A DNA stretch of 39,601 bases from Candidatus Latescibacterota bacterium (GTDB lineage Bacteria > Latescibacterota > UBA2968 > UBA8231), in NCBI GenBank assembly GCA_009691525.1, contig SICG01000021.1:1-39601 (forward strand), read 5' to 3'. The position numbers were made by a program, and so were the translations under genes. Shown here piece after piece: positions 31,298-39,601 of this stretch. Every line of letters starts with the position of its first letter. Position 1 is the stretch's first letter. The notes beneath the pieces are model-generated. The model had not been told where the DNA came from. It did no database searches and saw only the letters and a program-made list of their open reading frames with translations.

Positions 31298-32520
31298 GCC
31301 TCGCTGACCTGCTGCTCATCGGCTGGAACCAACTGCGCGCCCACGCGCTGCGCTCCCTGCTCACCTTGCTGGGTATGCTGATCGGGGTGGGCGCGGTGGT
31401 GGGCATTGTTTCGATCAGCGAGGGCATGCGCCGCTTCGTCATCGGTGAATTCGGCAAGATCGGCGGCGACAACCTGATCTTTGTCCGGCCACTGATGTGG
31501 GTGGAGCGCCACGGCCGCTGGATCCAGAACACCCACTACGAGCCCCTGACCCTGGACGACATGGAGCACGTCAATGCCCTGCCCAACCGCTTTGCCGCGG
31601 TATTGCCGGTGCTGGGTCGCGGCATGGAGTTGCGCCATCAGAAAGCCACCTTTGGCGCCCAGGTCGAGGCCACCCTGCCCAGTTACACCGACGCGTACGA
31701 CTGGAAGGTCGAGCGGGGCCGCTTCCTCGACGATCGCGACCTGAAGCGCTGGCGGTCGGTGTGTGTGCTGGGCACCGAGGTCGCTGAGAAACTCTTTGGC
31801 GCCGATTCGCCGCTGGGGCAGGAGGTGAAGATGAACGGCCAGCGCTTCACCGTCATTGGCACCATGGAGGAGAAGAAGCTCTTCGAGGATGACTGGGGCA
31901 ACCGGGTGCTGGTGCCTCTGAGTACTGCTCAGTTGCGGCTCTTCGGCCGCCGGGAACTCAACGGCCTGTTCGTGCTCACCGAAAAACCTGAGGATGTGCC
32001 GGCTTCGGTGGCTGCCATCGAGGGCGTCCTCAAGCGCTTCCACGGCCCCAAAGCCGAATACCGCATCGACACCGGCAAGGGCTCCCTGCAGCAGTTGGAG
32101 CAGATGATCCTAGTCATGAAGCTGGCTACCGGGGGCATCGCCGCCATCTCGCTCTTGGTGGGCGGCATCGGCATCATGAACATCATGCTGGTCTCGGTGA
32201 CCGAACGCACCCGCGAGATCGGTATCCGCAAGGCTCTGGGCGCCAAGCCACGCCATCTGGTCTTTCAATTTGTCGCCGAGGCCGTGGTCCTCAGCCTCAC
32301 CGGCGGCATCCTGGGGGTATTGGGAGGTATCGGACTGGGCCGCGCTATCTCGGCGGTGATCGAACACTACGCCGAGTTGCCTTTCTTTCCCAGCGTGGTC
32401 TCCCTGGGGGCGGTGGGACTTTCGCTGGGGGTCTCCATCGCCATCGGGCTTTTCTTCGGCATCTACCCGGCCCTGCGCGCTTCGCGCCTGGACCCGGTGG
32501 AAGCCCTCAGGTACGAATAG
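31294..32520 (+). CDS. MacB-type ABC transporter permease, second copy
   Basis: The 408-residue product repeats the layout of its neighbour: N-terminal membrane helix (RSLLTLLGMLIGVGAVVGIVS), MacB_PCD periplasmic domain, and a C-terminal FtsX domain containing the identical TREIGIRKALGAKPRH. The ends of the two proteins are also almost the same (RASRLDPVEALRYE). The pair clearly arose by tandem duplication and probably forms a heterodimer. The periplasmic domains are much less alike, consistent with division of labour. The ATGA overlap couples their translation. Confidence 0.9.
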   Translation: MSLADLLLIGWNQLRAHALRSLLTLLGMLIGVGAVVGIVSISEGMRRFVIGEFGKIGGDNLIFVRPLMWVERHGRWIQNTHYEPLTLDDMEHVNALPNRFAAVLPVLGRGMELRHQKATFGAQVEATLPSYTDAYDWKVERGRFLDDRDLKRWRSVCVLGTEVAEKLFGADSPLGQEVKMNGQRFTVIGTMEEKKLFEDDWGNRVLVPLSTAQLRLFGRRELNGLFVLTEKPEDVPASVAAIEGVLKRFHGPKAEYRIDTGKGSLQQLEQMILVMKLATGGIAAISLLVGGIGIMNIMLVSVTERTREIGIRKALGAKPRHLVFQFVAEAVVLSLTGGILGVLGGIGLGRAISAVIEHYAELPFFPSVVSLGAVGLSLGVSIAIGLFFGIYPALRASRLDPVEALRYE

Positions 32521-32526
32521 GTCGCG

Positions 32527-33207
32527 ATGATCGAGCTGCGCCGCATCGAAAAGCTCTACCTCATGGGTGAAGAGGAAGTACACGCCCTGCACGGGGTGGA
32601 CCTAAGTATCGCCCGCAACGAATACGTGGCCATCATGGGCCCCTCGGGATCTGGCAAGTCCACCCTGATGAACATCATCGGCTGCCTCGACACCCCCACC
32701 GTAGGGCAGTACCTGCTCAATGGGTCCGATGTTTCCGACATGGACGCCAACGAGTTGGCCGAGGTGCGCAACCAGCAAATCGGCTTCGTCTTCCAGACCT
32801 TTAATCTTCTATATCGGGCCACGGCGCTGAGCAACGTGGAGTTGCCGCTGATCTACGCCGGCCTGAGCCGCCGGGTCCGCCGCCAGCGGGCCGAGGAAGC
32901 CATGGCCCGGGTGGGCCTGGCCGACCGCATGAAGCACCGGCCCGCCGAACTCTCGGGCGGACAGCGCCAGCGGGTGGCCATTGCCCGCGCCCTGATCAAC
33001 AACCCCTCCATCCTGCTGGCCGACGAGCCTACCGGCAACCTCGACAGCCGCACCGGCGAGGAGATCATGGCCCTCTTTGCCGCCCTGCACCGCGAGGGCA
33101 ACACCGTGATCCTGGTGACCCACGAGGCCGACATCGCCGCCCACGCCCACCGGGTGGTGCGCATCCTCGACGGCAAGATCGCCTCCGACGAGCGGCGCGC
33201 TAGCTAG
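32527..33207 (+). CDS. ABC transporter ATP-binding protein, MacB/LolD type
   Basis: The 226-residue product is a stand-alone ATPase: Walker [10 protein letters not shown] (residues 38-46), Q-loop [10 protein letters not shown], signature [15 protein letters not shown] (about 143), Walker [14 protein letters not shown] (about 162) and switch His in VTHEAD. It matches the LolD/MacB-N family that drives extraction or mechanotransmission by FtsX-type permeases. It begins 6 bases after the second permease. Its last 8 bases overlap the remnant Fis frame on the other strand. The set adaptor, permease, permease, ATPase looks complete apart from an outer-membrane channel. Confidence 0.92.
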   Translation: MIELRRIEKLYLMGEEEVHALHGVDLSIARNEYVAIMGPSGSGKSTLMNIIGCLDTPTVGQYLLNGSDVSDMDANELAEVRNQQIGFVFQTFNLLYRATALSNVELPLIYAGLSRRVRRQRAEEAMARVGLADRMKHRPAELSGGQRQRVAIARALINNPSILLADEPTGNLDSRTGEEIMALFAALHREGNTVILVTHEADIAAHAHRVVRILDGKIASDERRAS

Positions 33208-33397
33208 CGCTACCCTCAGGCTTCTCCCCCTCCAGCACCCGGTAGATGCGGTTGCGGCTGATACCCAGGAGCCGGGCGACCTCGGAGAGATTGCCGCTGC
33301 ATTGCTCCATAGCGCGCCGTATCACCCACAGCTCGGCCTGGCGCACGGCCTGATCCAGATCCAGAGGTAATTCGGAAAGGGTGGCAGAAAGGGTGGC
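33200..33397 (-). pseudogene. Remnant of a Fis/NtrC-type regulator (C-terminal HTH only)
   Basis: The minus strand encodes 65 residues ending GEKPEGSAS. They contain the Fis-type helix-turn-helix found at the C-terminus of sigma54 activators: AELWVIRRAMEQCSGNLSEV followed by ARLLGISRNRIYRVL. There is no start codon; the frame runs into the edge of the IS630-type element at 33400 and meets a TGA just inside it. Sequence beyond the element does not continue the frame: joining across the element gives a TAG directly upstream. So the AAA+ and receiver parts have been lost, not merely interrupted. It is convergent with the ABC ATPase gene, overlapping by 8 bases. Confidence 0.75.
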
Positions 33398-33399
33398 TA

Positions 33400-33410
33400 T
33401 AGGTCTTCAG
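33400..33410 (+). repeat. Left terminal inverted repeat of the IS630-type element
   Basis: TAGGTCTTCAG, preceded by the TA target dinucleotide. It pairs with the right end at 34602-34612 with one mismatch. Confidence 0.75.
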
Positions 33411-33425
33411 GTAATTGATCTGACT

Positions 33426-34511
33426 TTACGCAGCCTTGGGCATGAGGTTTTCAGCCGTGGCATGATCGCCGAGGAGTTGTCGGACCTGCTTGCGATGCCG
33501 GCAGAGGAATCGTAACGCCGTTTCCACCGAATCAATGACTGCTTCGAGGGTGGGGAAGTACTTGTTGTGGGTCGCCCCTTTCTTGACGGCTTGCCACAAA
33601 TGCTCAATGGGGTTGAAGTCGGGCGAATAGCTGGGCAATTGACAGCCGGTAAGCTGGCGGCGATGGGTGTGGAAGAGGGTCTGGGTACTCTGGGAGGTGT
33701 GGTACCTGGCGCCATCTTGAATAATGAACAAGTGCTGGGCGGTCTGCTGCATCAGGTGGTGGAGGAACTGCTGGTAGGTTTCCGAGTTGAAGCGGCCCTC
33801 CAGTCCCTGGTAGAACAGCCGGCCAGTGAGCGCCTCCACCGCGCCGAAGACTTTGTAGGCTTTGCGTTTTCCCGAGGTGGGCACTTCCGGCTGGTGGCCG
33901 CGTAGGGCCCAGGTATAGGACCGGCTTCCCCATTGGGGGAAGCTGGCTTCATCGACAAACAACAGCAAGCCGTTCTTGGCCTGCACCCGGGCCAGCAAGC
34001 TCGGCCAGGTCTGTTCCAGCCACTGTTGGCGTGTCACCGGGTCGAGATGGTCAGAGACGAACTTGGCTTTCTGATAGGAGAAGCCCAAGTCCTTCAACAA
34101 GGCACACAGATAATGGCGGTTGTAGAGCACCCCGAACTCGTTGAGAATGAGCTGTTGGACCAGCAGCGACGACCAACAGCCCGTGGTCAGGCCATAGGCC
34201 AGGGGACCCTCTTGCAGCAGCAGTCGCAGTCGTTGTTTCTGCCTAGGGGTCAGTTTGTCGGGGCGTCCGGAACTGGTGCGATACGCCAGCGCACTCCCGT
34301 GCGCTACCACGAAGGCCCGCAGCCAGGCATAGACCGTTTCCTCCGACACGGCCAGATCGACGGCGATGGTGGCCAGCTCCTGGCCGTGGCCGTAGGCCAA
34401 CAGGGCGCTGGTGCGACGGACCAGCCGCTTATCACCGCGCCCATAGGCTTGTTGTCAGAAGGTGCGCAGCTGTTGCATCGTCGCCGCACTAAAGTGAATC
34501 CGGAAGTTCAT
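33426..34511 (-). pseudogene. IS630-family transposase with an in-frame stop
   Basis: From the ATG at 34511 the frame encodes MNFRIHFSAATMQQLRTF, then TGA at 34457-34455, then continues in the same frame (QQAYGRGDKRLVRR...) to the end at 33426. Downstream, 324 or more residues are open, with an N-terminal HTH (ELATIAVDLAVSEETVYAWL) and the DDE catalytic core: FVDEAS, IIQDGARYHTS and SPDFNPIEHLW. Full length would be about 361 codons, normal for IS630. Re-initiation at a TTG (34400) would drop part of the DNA-binding domain. The copy is probably inactive unless the stop is a base error or is read through. Confidence 0.82.
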
Positions 34512-34601
34512 GGGGCCTCCGAGGTGGTCTGGGAGAGAGGGTGACCGCTACCACAAAATATCCCTCAAAACCCAGGAGACCCTACTTCTCAGAATCTTTT
34601 T

Positions 34602-34612
34602 CTGCAGACCTA
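34602..34612 (-). repeat. Right terminal inverted repeat of the IS630-type element
   Basis: Read on the minus strand it is TAGGTCTGCAG, one mismatch from the left end. It is followed on the plus strand by the TA target duplication at 34613-34614. Confidence 0.75.
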
Positions 34613-34682
34613 TAGCTAGCACTGCCGCATTTTCGATAAAAACGCCATAAATGTAGTTTATTCCATTTTCTGAGGGGGACCC

Positions 34683-37235
34683 CTAATAGACCACAGAGAC
34701 CAGCTTGGCGGTCATCGGCGTTTGTGCGGTCTGCGCATCCACTTCTACCCCCACCCGACACACATACAACCCCGGTGCCACCCGCCGGCCCCCCTCGTCC
34801 AAACCATCCCACACCACACGCTGCTGGCCAGCAGCAGGACTCACCCCCCGCGCTACCCGCCGCACCCGCCGGCCCCCCAGATCATACACCTCCAGCACCA
34901 GCTCCTTGGGACCCTGCAGGGTGAACACCCCAAACGCAAAGCCCACCTCATCGTTGATCCCATCGCCATTGGGGGTGAAGGGATTGGGAGACACCTCTAC
35001 CTCCCCCAACAGCCGGCCGCCAAAGGGCGTCTGCACCGTCAGTCCCCGCCCCGATCCCAGAGCACTCGCCTCACCGGCATCCACCCGCTGCCACACCTGT
35101 CCCGGTCCTTCGCCTAGACCCACCTGGACCTCAAAGGCATTGCTGGCCAGATAGAGCACCCCAGAAAAACGCAACGCCACCAGCACCTCCCCCTGAGGAC
35201 CCACCTGCCCTGGCAGTCTCACCCACAGCGAGTCAGAGCCGCTCCCTACCCCTAACTCGCCGGCCTGGTATACCCGCCCCTGGCCAGCGGCCAACTGGCT
35301 CTCCTCGCCAATGGCCACCTCCTCTAAGGACACCTGGGCCCCTGGGGGCAACGCCACCTGCACCTGGTCGAAACCTTGATCGCCGGCCTGGAAACGGGGA
35401 TGGAGGAAGAGGGTGAACTCCTGGGGCGTGCCCTGCTGGGAGATCTTGTCCGGCCCGATCTCCCCGGCGATCTGGCTGGCCAGGGGAGCGTCCAACTGGA
35501 GGCTGAGGCGGTGCAGTTGGACGGCCTGGTCTGGGTCGTCCGACACCAAGGTCGCCTGGATCATGGCAAAGCGCCGGGGGCTGGGCGAGGTGATGGGGGT
35601 GCCTGAGCTCTGGTAGAACTGGCTCCAGTTGCTCCAGTCGGCACCCGGAACAACACTCACCAAGGAGTCGCCGCGCTGGAAGCTGAGGAGCTTGCGGTAC
35701 TGGGCCTGGGTCACCTCGGTGCGGCTTTTGTTGAAGTAGTGGATCTCCTGCGCGAGTTGGTTGCCAGTGCGTGTGCGCAGTTTCAACTGGGTGCCTGGCG
35801 GGGTGTCCGCATCCCAGGTGATGGTGGAGAGAATGCGGGGATTCTGCCCTAATTCGATCGGGCCAGAGGTCAGGGTTGCCTGGGGGAGAAACCCATGCCC
35901 GTAGAGCTGCAGCTCACATACGACGGAATTCATCCACACAGTGGTGATGGTGATGTGGTAATCTATCTGTAAATAACGCGCCTTGGTGAGGGGGAAGAGA
36001 TTGTCTTGAAGGAAAATGTTGGGGGCCAGCTCTTGGCCTCCCGTGCCTCGCGTCACTAACTGCGTATAGCTCAAGCTGCCATCCGGCGCCCGGCGCCCAT
36101 CCGAAAGCGTGATGGCATAATTCGGAAAAGTGGCAATCCGAAAGCCTGTATTGTCGAACACCAGGAGCGCTCGATTCACCCAGTACCAGGCACCCAGGTC
36201 GAAGAAGAGGCGGCGCTCCGGATCCTGAACCACCAATGTGGCAGGGTCATCGGTATACGAGGGCAGACTTGTCTGGGCACTCCAGGAGGTGGTGTAGTCG
36301 CCATCGACGGTCAACACCTCGGCACCCAGGTTGCCATATCCGGCGATCTCCCCCCCCCGATCCAGGGCGCCCAGGCTAATATTGTCGCCCGCGGTCCACA
36401 CCTCCACCTCAGCCAGCCGGGGACGTTCCTGGCGATAGTGCTGGATCGGACCTTTCTGCTTCGGGTCTTCGATGGTTTCGTATTCGGCCCAAGTCACCGG
36501 GCGGGCATAACCAGAGGGCTCGAGGCGAAAATAGAGAACGTCCCCCCGGTCCCCCTCTGGCAGGCTGTTCCAATGGGCTTGACTGATCTCCTCGGCCTGC
36601 CCCCGGCCGCTGGCCGTGGCCACGATCTGGAGAAACTGGATCACATCACCTGAAAAGCCCGGGTCCGCTTCCGCGGTGGGTTTCAAGTCGAATTCGAAAA
36701 TGCGTTGGGTCTTGTTGAGGCCCTCGTTGCGGCCGGCGATGAGGTAGTTCAGGGCTTTGCTTTGCGGGAAGGCCGCCTGCCCATTGGAGGTGAGCAGCTT
36801 GAACTGGAGGAAGGGGTCACCCGCTCCTTCTCCGACAAACCTCAACACCACCTTCTTGGCCCAAACTGCCCGGCCCAGGTCGATCTCGACCCACCACTTG
36901 TCCAGGGGTGCCTCCGGGTCTGGCTCCCAATAGGTGTCCTCCAGGCCGTCGGTGATATTCGCGGCTTGCTCTATATTGCTCCCCGCGTTCCGGATGCCAC
37001 CGGTGGTACCATCGGTATGGGCGAAGGTCGCCGCGTCCAGCGCCGCGTTGGTCTGCCCCTGGACAAAGGCGGGTTGGACTCCCGCGGTGCTGAAGCGCAG
37101 ACTCCCCTGTGGAAAACTCCACGCCTGCAAGTGGTCCGCATCGACCACCACCCGATCTCTTTCCAGGCGATAGCCCTGGGACCATCCAGAGGACGCGACC
37201 AACAGGACCCAGCCCACAACTTGCGACTGTTTCAT
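34683..37235 (-). CDS. Secreted surface protein with F5/8 type C-like domains and FlgD-like C-terminal tail
   Basis: The 850-residue product has an N-terminal signal peptide (MKQSQVVGWVLLVASSGWSQG). Around residues 90-130 and again around 310-360 are discoidin-like stretches (ITDGLEDTYWE...WVEIDLG, and VDGDYTTSW...FFDLGAWYWVNRALLVFD) typical of carbohydrate-binding F5/8 type C domains. The C-terminus has SPNPFTPNGDGINDEVGF, then an FlgD-like Ig fold ending GRRVAPGLYVCRVGV. Such tails anchor or sort proteins at the outer surface in FCB-group and candidate-phylum bacteria. It is a paralogue of the divergent gene at 37450-39369. A role in binding polysaccharide is inferred. Confidence 0.82.
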   Translation of the reverse strand: MKQSQVVGWVLLVASSGWSQGYRLERDRVVVDADHLQAWSFPQGSLRFSTAGVQPAFVQGQTNAALDAATFAHTDGTTGGIRNAGSNIEQAANITDGLEDTYWEPDPEAPLDKWWVEIDLGRAVWAKKVVLRFVGEGAGDPFLQFKLLTSNGQAAFPQSKALNYLIAGRNEGLNKTQRIFEFDLKPTAEADPGFSGDVIQFLQIVATASGRGQAEEISQAHWNSLPEGDRGDVLYFRLEPSGYARPVTWAEYETIEDPKQKGPIQHYRQERPRLAEVEVWTAGDNISLGALDRGGEIAGYGNLGAEVLTVDGDYTTSWSAQTSLPSYTDDPATLVVQDPERRLFFDLGAWYWVNRALLVFDNTGFRIATFPNYAITLSDGRRAPDGSLSYTQLVTRGTGGQELAPNIFLQDNLFPLTKARYLQIDYHITITTVWMNSVVCELQLYGHGFLPQATLTSGPIELGQNPRILSTITWDADTPPGTQLKLRTRTGNQLAQEIHYFNKSRTEVTQAQYRKLLSFQRGDSLVSVVPGADWSNWSQFYQSSGTPITSPSPRRFAMIQATLVSDDPDQAVQLHRLSLQLDAPLASQIAGEIGPDKISQQGTPQEFTLFLHPRFQAGDQGFDQVQVALPPGAQVSLEEVAIGEESQLAAGQGRVYQAGELGVGSGSDSLWVRLPGQVGPQGEVLVALRFSGVLYLASNAFEVQVGLGEGPGQVWQRVDAGEASALGSGRGLTVQTPFGGRLLGEVEVSPNPFTPNGDGINDEVGFAFGVFTLQGPKELVLEVYDLGGRRVRRVARGVSPAAGQQRVVWDGLDEGGRRVAPGLYVCRVGVEVDAQTAQTPMTAKLVSVVY

Positions 37236-37449
37236 AAGGGGTAAACCACCGTCTGGCTAGAAAAAATGGACTGGGCACCTGTTTCCCTCTGGAAATATAT
37301 CGCGGTGCAGCCAGTAGTCCAAATAATCCTGCCAGCGCCCGTCGGCTTGATAGGGCCTGGGAACTAGACTATCATAAAAAGACTCCACTCTGTGGCCTGT
37401 GCTCGAGGTTGCGGTGGCCGCAAGAACAAGAGTATCTCGGAGGTGCGGC

Positions 37450-39369
37450 ATGAAGAGAAGAGGATCGAATTGGGTGGTTATAGTCACCCTATCCTGCATG
37501 GTACCGTCAGGAGGTGCCAGCGCCCTGGAAGTTTTCCGGATCGGTGGTGCCAGTGAGCCTCCTCCGAATCAGCCGGGAGTCAATTTCCACCAGCTGCAGT
37601 GGAGCGATTTTGCTGAAAAGGAAGGCCTTGACGAGGAGGTTTTTGCTATGGGGGTATTGCAGCCGCTTTTTCTGGCCCCTGAGGAGAATATCGCGCTCGC
37701 CAGTGTGGACCGGGGTGGGGGGCCTTATACTGATGACTACACCGGCGGGGGTTTTGCCGTGACCGAGGCCTCCAAAGCCATGCTCGATGCAGATCCCAGC
37801 ACCTTTTATGAATGGGAGGTTCCCCCTCTTTCTCTGGACCCGCTCTCCGGCCAGGCCTATGCTGGACATCTGCCCAAACTCCTGATCACCGTGGATCTGG
37901 GGAGGGTGTTCCAGGTGAACCGGGTCCGGCTTTTCACCTCTGACAGCGGCCATTATCCTGACAAACTCGATATCGCCACCAATACGGGAGTGATGCCCGG
38001 GGCCAAGTTCTACCTGACACCAGATGAAGTGGTTTTCAAGCTCGCGGAAAACGTGCAGGATACGATCGATGTGCACTTCCCCCCCTCGCTGGCCCGCAAC
38101 GTGGAGCTGATGCTCTACCGGGCATCCCCCAAAACAGTGACCGTGGCCGAGGTGGAGATCTACGGGGAAGGGTATATCAACCGGGCCTCCTATGCCAGCC
38201 AGCTTATCGACCTGGGAGAGCCGGCGATCTGGGGGGATATCCATTGGCACGGTCACCAAGACTCGCAGGCCAAGGTCTGGATCCAATCGCGGGCGGGCAA
38301 AGATCTGGACCCCGCGGTCTACTGGCGCTTCACTGGCCGGGCCGATGAAGTTTCGCCGCTGGACGCCAAGGGCAATTCTCTGAAGGAGGCTACCTATGCC
38401 CAATTGAAGCCAGGAGAAGCCGCCCAGATCACCTACGACACCGAGAATTGGAGCTTCTGGTCGCCCCCTTATGAGTTTGCGGCCAGCAATGGCACGCCGG
38501 TGCTCTCCCCAGGGCCCAATTCGGTCTTTCAACTCCGCGTCGATTTCCTGCCCACGGTCGGCGATGGTGGGGCGGTGGACTTCATAGAATTTTCGGCCAC
38601 CAAGCCGCCGTTGGTCGAAAAGGTGGTGGGCGAGATCTATCCTCCCCAGGTACCGCTCGGAGAGACCGCGCAGTTCACTTATGCCATAAGACCCACCATA
38701 CAGCCGCAGCATGCTGGTTTTGACCGGATAGAGATTTCCACGCCTTTTGGTCTGGCCGGGGTAGACACGGTGAAGATCGGCGGGGTTCCAGCAGAAGCCC
38801 AGGTCGGCATCGAGCGGCCAGATTCGACCTTGTTTTCTGTCCAACTCCCCCACCACCGGCAAGCGACAGACTCCGGAGAGTTGATCGAGGTGGTGTTCCG
38901 CGCGCCCGTGCTGCGCTACGGCACGGTCTTCGATGGCTGGGTGCGAGACACCGATCGCCCCCTGGAGGTGGCACAGCGGATCAACCCGGGTAATGCGACT
39001 GACCAACTAGTGAGTGAGGTGCTGGCAGTACGTACTTCAGCCTCTTCCCGCCTCCTGACGGATCTGCGGGTGGATTCCAGGACATTCACCCCCAACGGCG
39101 ATGGGGTGAATGAGGCCGTAAACTTTTTTTTTGAGCTGTTGCAATTGACGGACGAAGCTCCCCTGAAACTGGAGATTTTCGACCTGTCTGGCCGGCAGGT
39201 GCGGGTGGTCTACGAAGGCAGGCAGCAGAGCGGCCGGTTCCATTTTTCCTGGGACGGCCGGAACACCGACCTAGAGCTGGTGCCGCCGGGATTGTATATC
39301 TACCACCTCGCCGTGGAGGCAGGGGGAGGTAGAGATCAGCAGGTAGGGACCGTGGCCGTGGCCTACTGA
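37450..39369 (+). CDS. Secreted surface protein, paralogue with FlgD-like C-terminal tail
   Basis: The 639-residue product starts at ATG 37450, 6 bases after GGAGG. The signal peptide is MKRRGSNWVVIVTLSCMVPSGGASA. An F5/8 type C-like region lies at about residues 105-165 (LDADPSTFYEWE...LLITVDLGRVFQVNRVRLF). A cohesin-like or Ig region near residue 400 (GEIYPPQVPLGETAQFTYAI) matches GEIGPDKISQQGTPQEFTLF in the divergent neighbour. The end has SRTFTPNGDGVNEAVNF and the FlgD-like VPPGLYIYHLAVEA. The 214-base gap to its partner contains no supported gene and must hold both promoters. Confidence 0.83.
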   Translation: MKRRGSNWVVIVTLSCMVPSGGASALEVFRIGGASEPPPNQPGVNFHQLQWSDFAEKEGLDEEVFAMGVLQPLFLAPEENIALASVDRGGGPYTDDYTGGGFAVTEASKAMLDADPSTFYEWEVPPLSLDPLSGQAYAGHLPKLLITVDLGRVFQVNRVRLFTSDSGHYPDKLDIATNTGVMPGAKFYLTPDEVVFKLAENVQDTIDVHFPPSLARNVELMLYRASPKTVTVAEVEIYGEGYINRASYASQLIDLGEPAIWGDIHWHGHQDSQAKVWIQSRAGKDLDPAVYWRFTGRADEVSPLDAKGNSLKEATYAQLKPGEAAQITYDTENWSFWSPPYEFAASNGTPVLSPGPNSVFQLRVDFLPTVGDGGAVDFIEFSATKPPLVEKVVGEIYPPQVPLGETAQFTYAIRPTIQPQHAGFDRIEISTPFGLAGVDTVKIGGVPAEAQVGIERPDSTLFSVQLPHHRQATDSGELIEVVFRAPVLRYGTVFDGWVRDTDRPLEVAQRINPGNATDQLVSEVLAVRTSASSRLLTDLRVDSRTFTPNGDGVNEAVNFFFELLQLTDEAPLKLEIFDLSGRQVRVVYEGRQQSGRFHFSWDGRNTDLELVPPGLYIYHLAVEAGGGRDQQVGTVAVAY

Positions 39370-39451
39370 AAAACTCCTAGCGGATACCAAGACGGCACGC
39401 CCATCTGGTTCGAATACACCGCCCCTGTGCGGGGCTGAATAGGAGCGCCAT

Positions 39452-39601
39452 GTGACGTGACCCCGCAAAGTTGCGCCACATGGGATGTGAGTATTTCTTC
39501 AGATCGACGGAGGACTACTCATGAAGCGAAAGACCCACAGCGTCGAAGAGATCATTCGGATTCTGCGGCAGGCAGACGGCGGTGAAACGGCCCAGTCGGT
39601 G
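39452..39601 (+). mobile_element. Left part of an IS3-type insertion sequence (cut by window edge)
   Basis: Just before the transposase start lies TGTGACGTGACCCCGC, which looks like an IS3-family terminus. An imperfect inverted repeat pairs ATGTGACG (39450-39457) with CGCCACAT (39474-39481). The exact end and any target duplication cannot be confirmed because the right end is outside the window. The stretch 39370-39451 between the surface protein and this element holds only a weak GCCCC/GGGGC hairpin near 39421-39435. Confidence 0.5.
39521..39601 (+). CDS. IS3-family transposase OrfA, partial (5' end)
   Basis: The 27 visible residues (beginning MKRKTHSVEEIIRILRQADG) match the start of the IS3/IS911 OrfA helix-turn-helix protein, which binds the element ends; the frame runs off the window. 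CGGAGGA lies 7 bases before the ATG. A second, frameshifted OrfB with the DDE catalytic core would be expected beyond the edge. Confidence 0.8.
   Translation, partial: MKRKTHSVEEIIRILRQADGGETAQSV

Larger units (their letters stand above)
33400..34612 (-). mobile_element. IS630-family insertion sequence
   Basis: A 1213-base element is bounded by terminal inverted repeats TAGGTCTTCAG (33400-33410) and, on the other strand, TAGGTCTGCAG (34612-34602), which match at 10 of 11 positions. It is flanked by a TA on each side (33398-33399 and 34613-34614), the target duplication of IS630/Tc1-mariner elements. It carries one transposase gene on the minus strand. The flanks TAGCTAGCGCTACC (33201-33214) and TAGCTAGCACTGCC (34613-34626) are also similar, which may reflect a local duplication or deletion around the insertion. 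Confidence 0.82.

Noticed and set aside
37257-37499. An 80-residue minus-strand frame upstream of the surface-protein gene, with a protein-like end (QDYLDYWLHRDIFPEGN)
   Set aside because: Third-position use is unlike the neighbouring genes, there is no ribosome site, and it overlaps the signal peptide of the divergent gene; at most an old remnant.

Overview
The window reads as a high-GC (roughly two thirds G+C by eye) chromosomal segment from an uncultured, Gram-negative-type bacterium. The mix of sugar-acid enzymes, a phytanoyl-CoA-dioxygenase-family protein, a MacA/MacB-type exporter and secreted proteins ending in a TPNGDG plus FlgD-like tail is typical of candidate phyla such as Latescibacterota, Poribacteria or Entotheonella-like lineages. 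That placement is an inference from gene content; no rRNA or marker gene fixes it.

Layout. (1) 1-3409, plus strand: an Ldh-family dehydrogenase, a Mug-type DNA glycosylase, a cupin and a zinc-less MDR oxidoreductase, tightly coupled. (2) 3410-3819: a 410-base gap with two perfect or near-perfect hairpins and the first copy (R1) of a structured repeat. (3) 3820-15304, plus strand: eleven tightly packed genes, most overlapping by 1-4 bases: uronate-isomerase-like amidohydrolase, RuBisCO-like protein (RLP), Gfo/Idh oxidoreductase, sugar-phosphate-isomerase-type TIM barrel, imidazolonepropionase-like amidohydrolase, Rpe-like epimerase, LsrF/DhnA-type class I aldolase, PfkB kinase, a second Gfo/Idh, a zinc alcohol dehydrogenase and a second Ldh. 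This is the most interesting block: it looks like a complete isomerise, oxidise, RLP step, phosphorylate, epimerise and cleave route for an unusual sugar or sugar acid, and I cannot match it to a named pathway. (4) 15305-20150: a 629-residue protein of unknown family, a tiny Lys-rich protein, and an ilvD/edd-like dehydratase followed by an RluA-type pseudouridine synthase. (5) 20273-27241: a helicase-exonuclease fusion resembling Bacillus MrfA joined to MrfB, a VOC protein, a zinc alcohol dehydrogenase, a frameshifted rsgA and a PhyH-family dioxygenase, with three more copies of the structured repeat (R2-R4). (6) 27493-33207: an iron-type alcohol dehydrogenase and a four-gene MacA/MacB-type exporter with two separate permeases and a stand-alone ATPase. 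(7) 33200-34612: a Fis/NtrC C-terminal remnant abutting an IS630-family element whose transposase has an in-frame stop. (8) 34683-39369: a divergent pair of paralogous secreted surface proteins, then the start of an IS3-type element at the right edge.

The two strongest points for follow-up are the RLP sugar-acid cluster and the four-copy intergenic repeat, whose closing stem changes sequence between copies while staying base-paired. No tRNA, rRNA or CRISPR array was seen.
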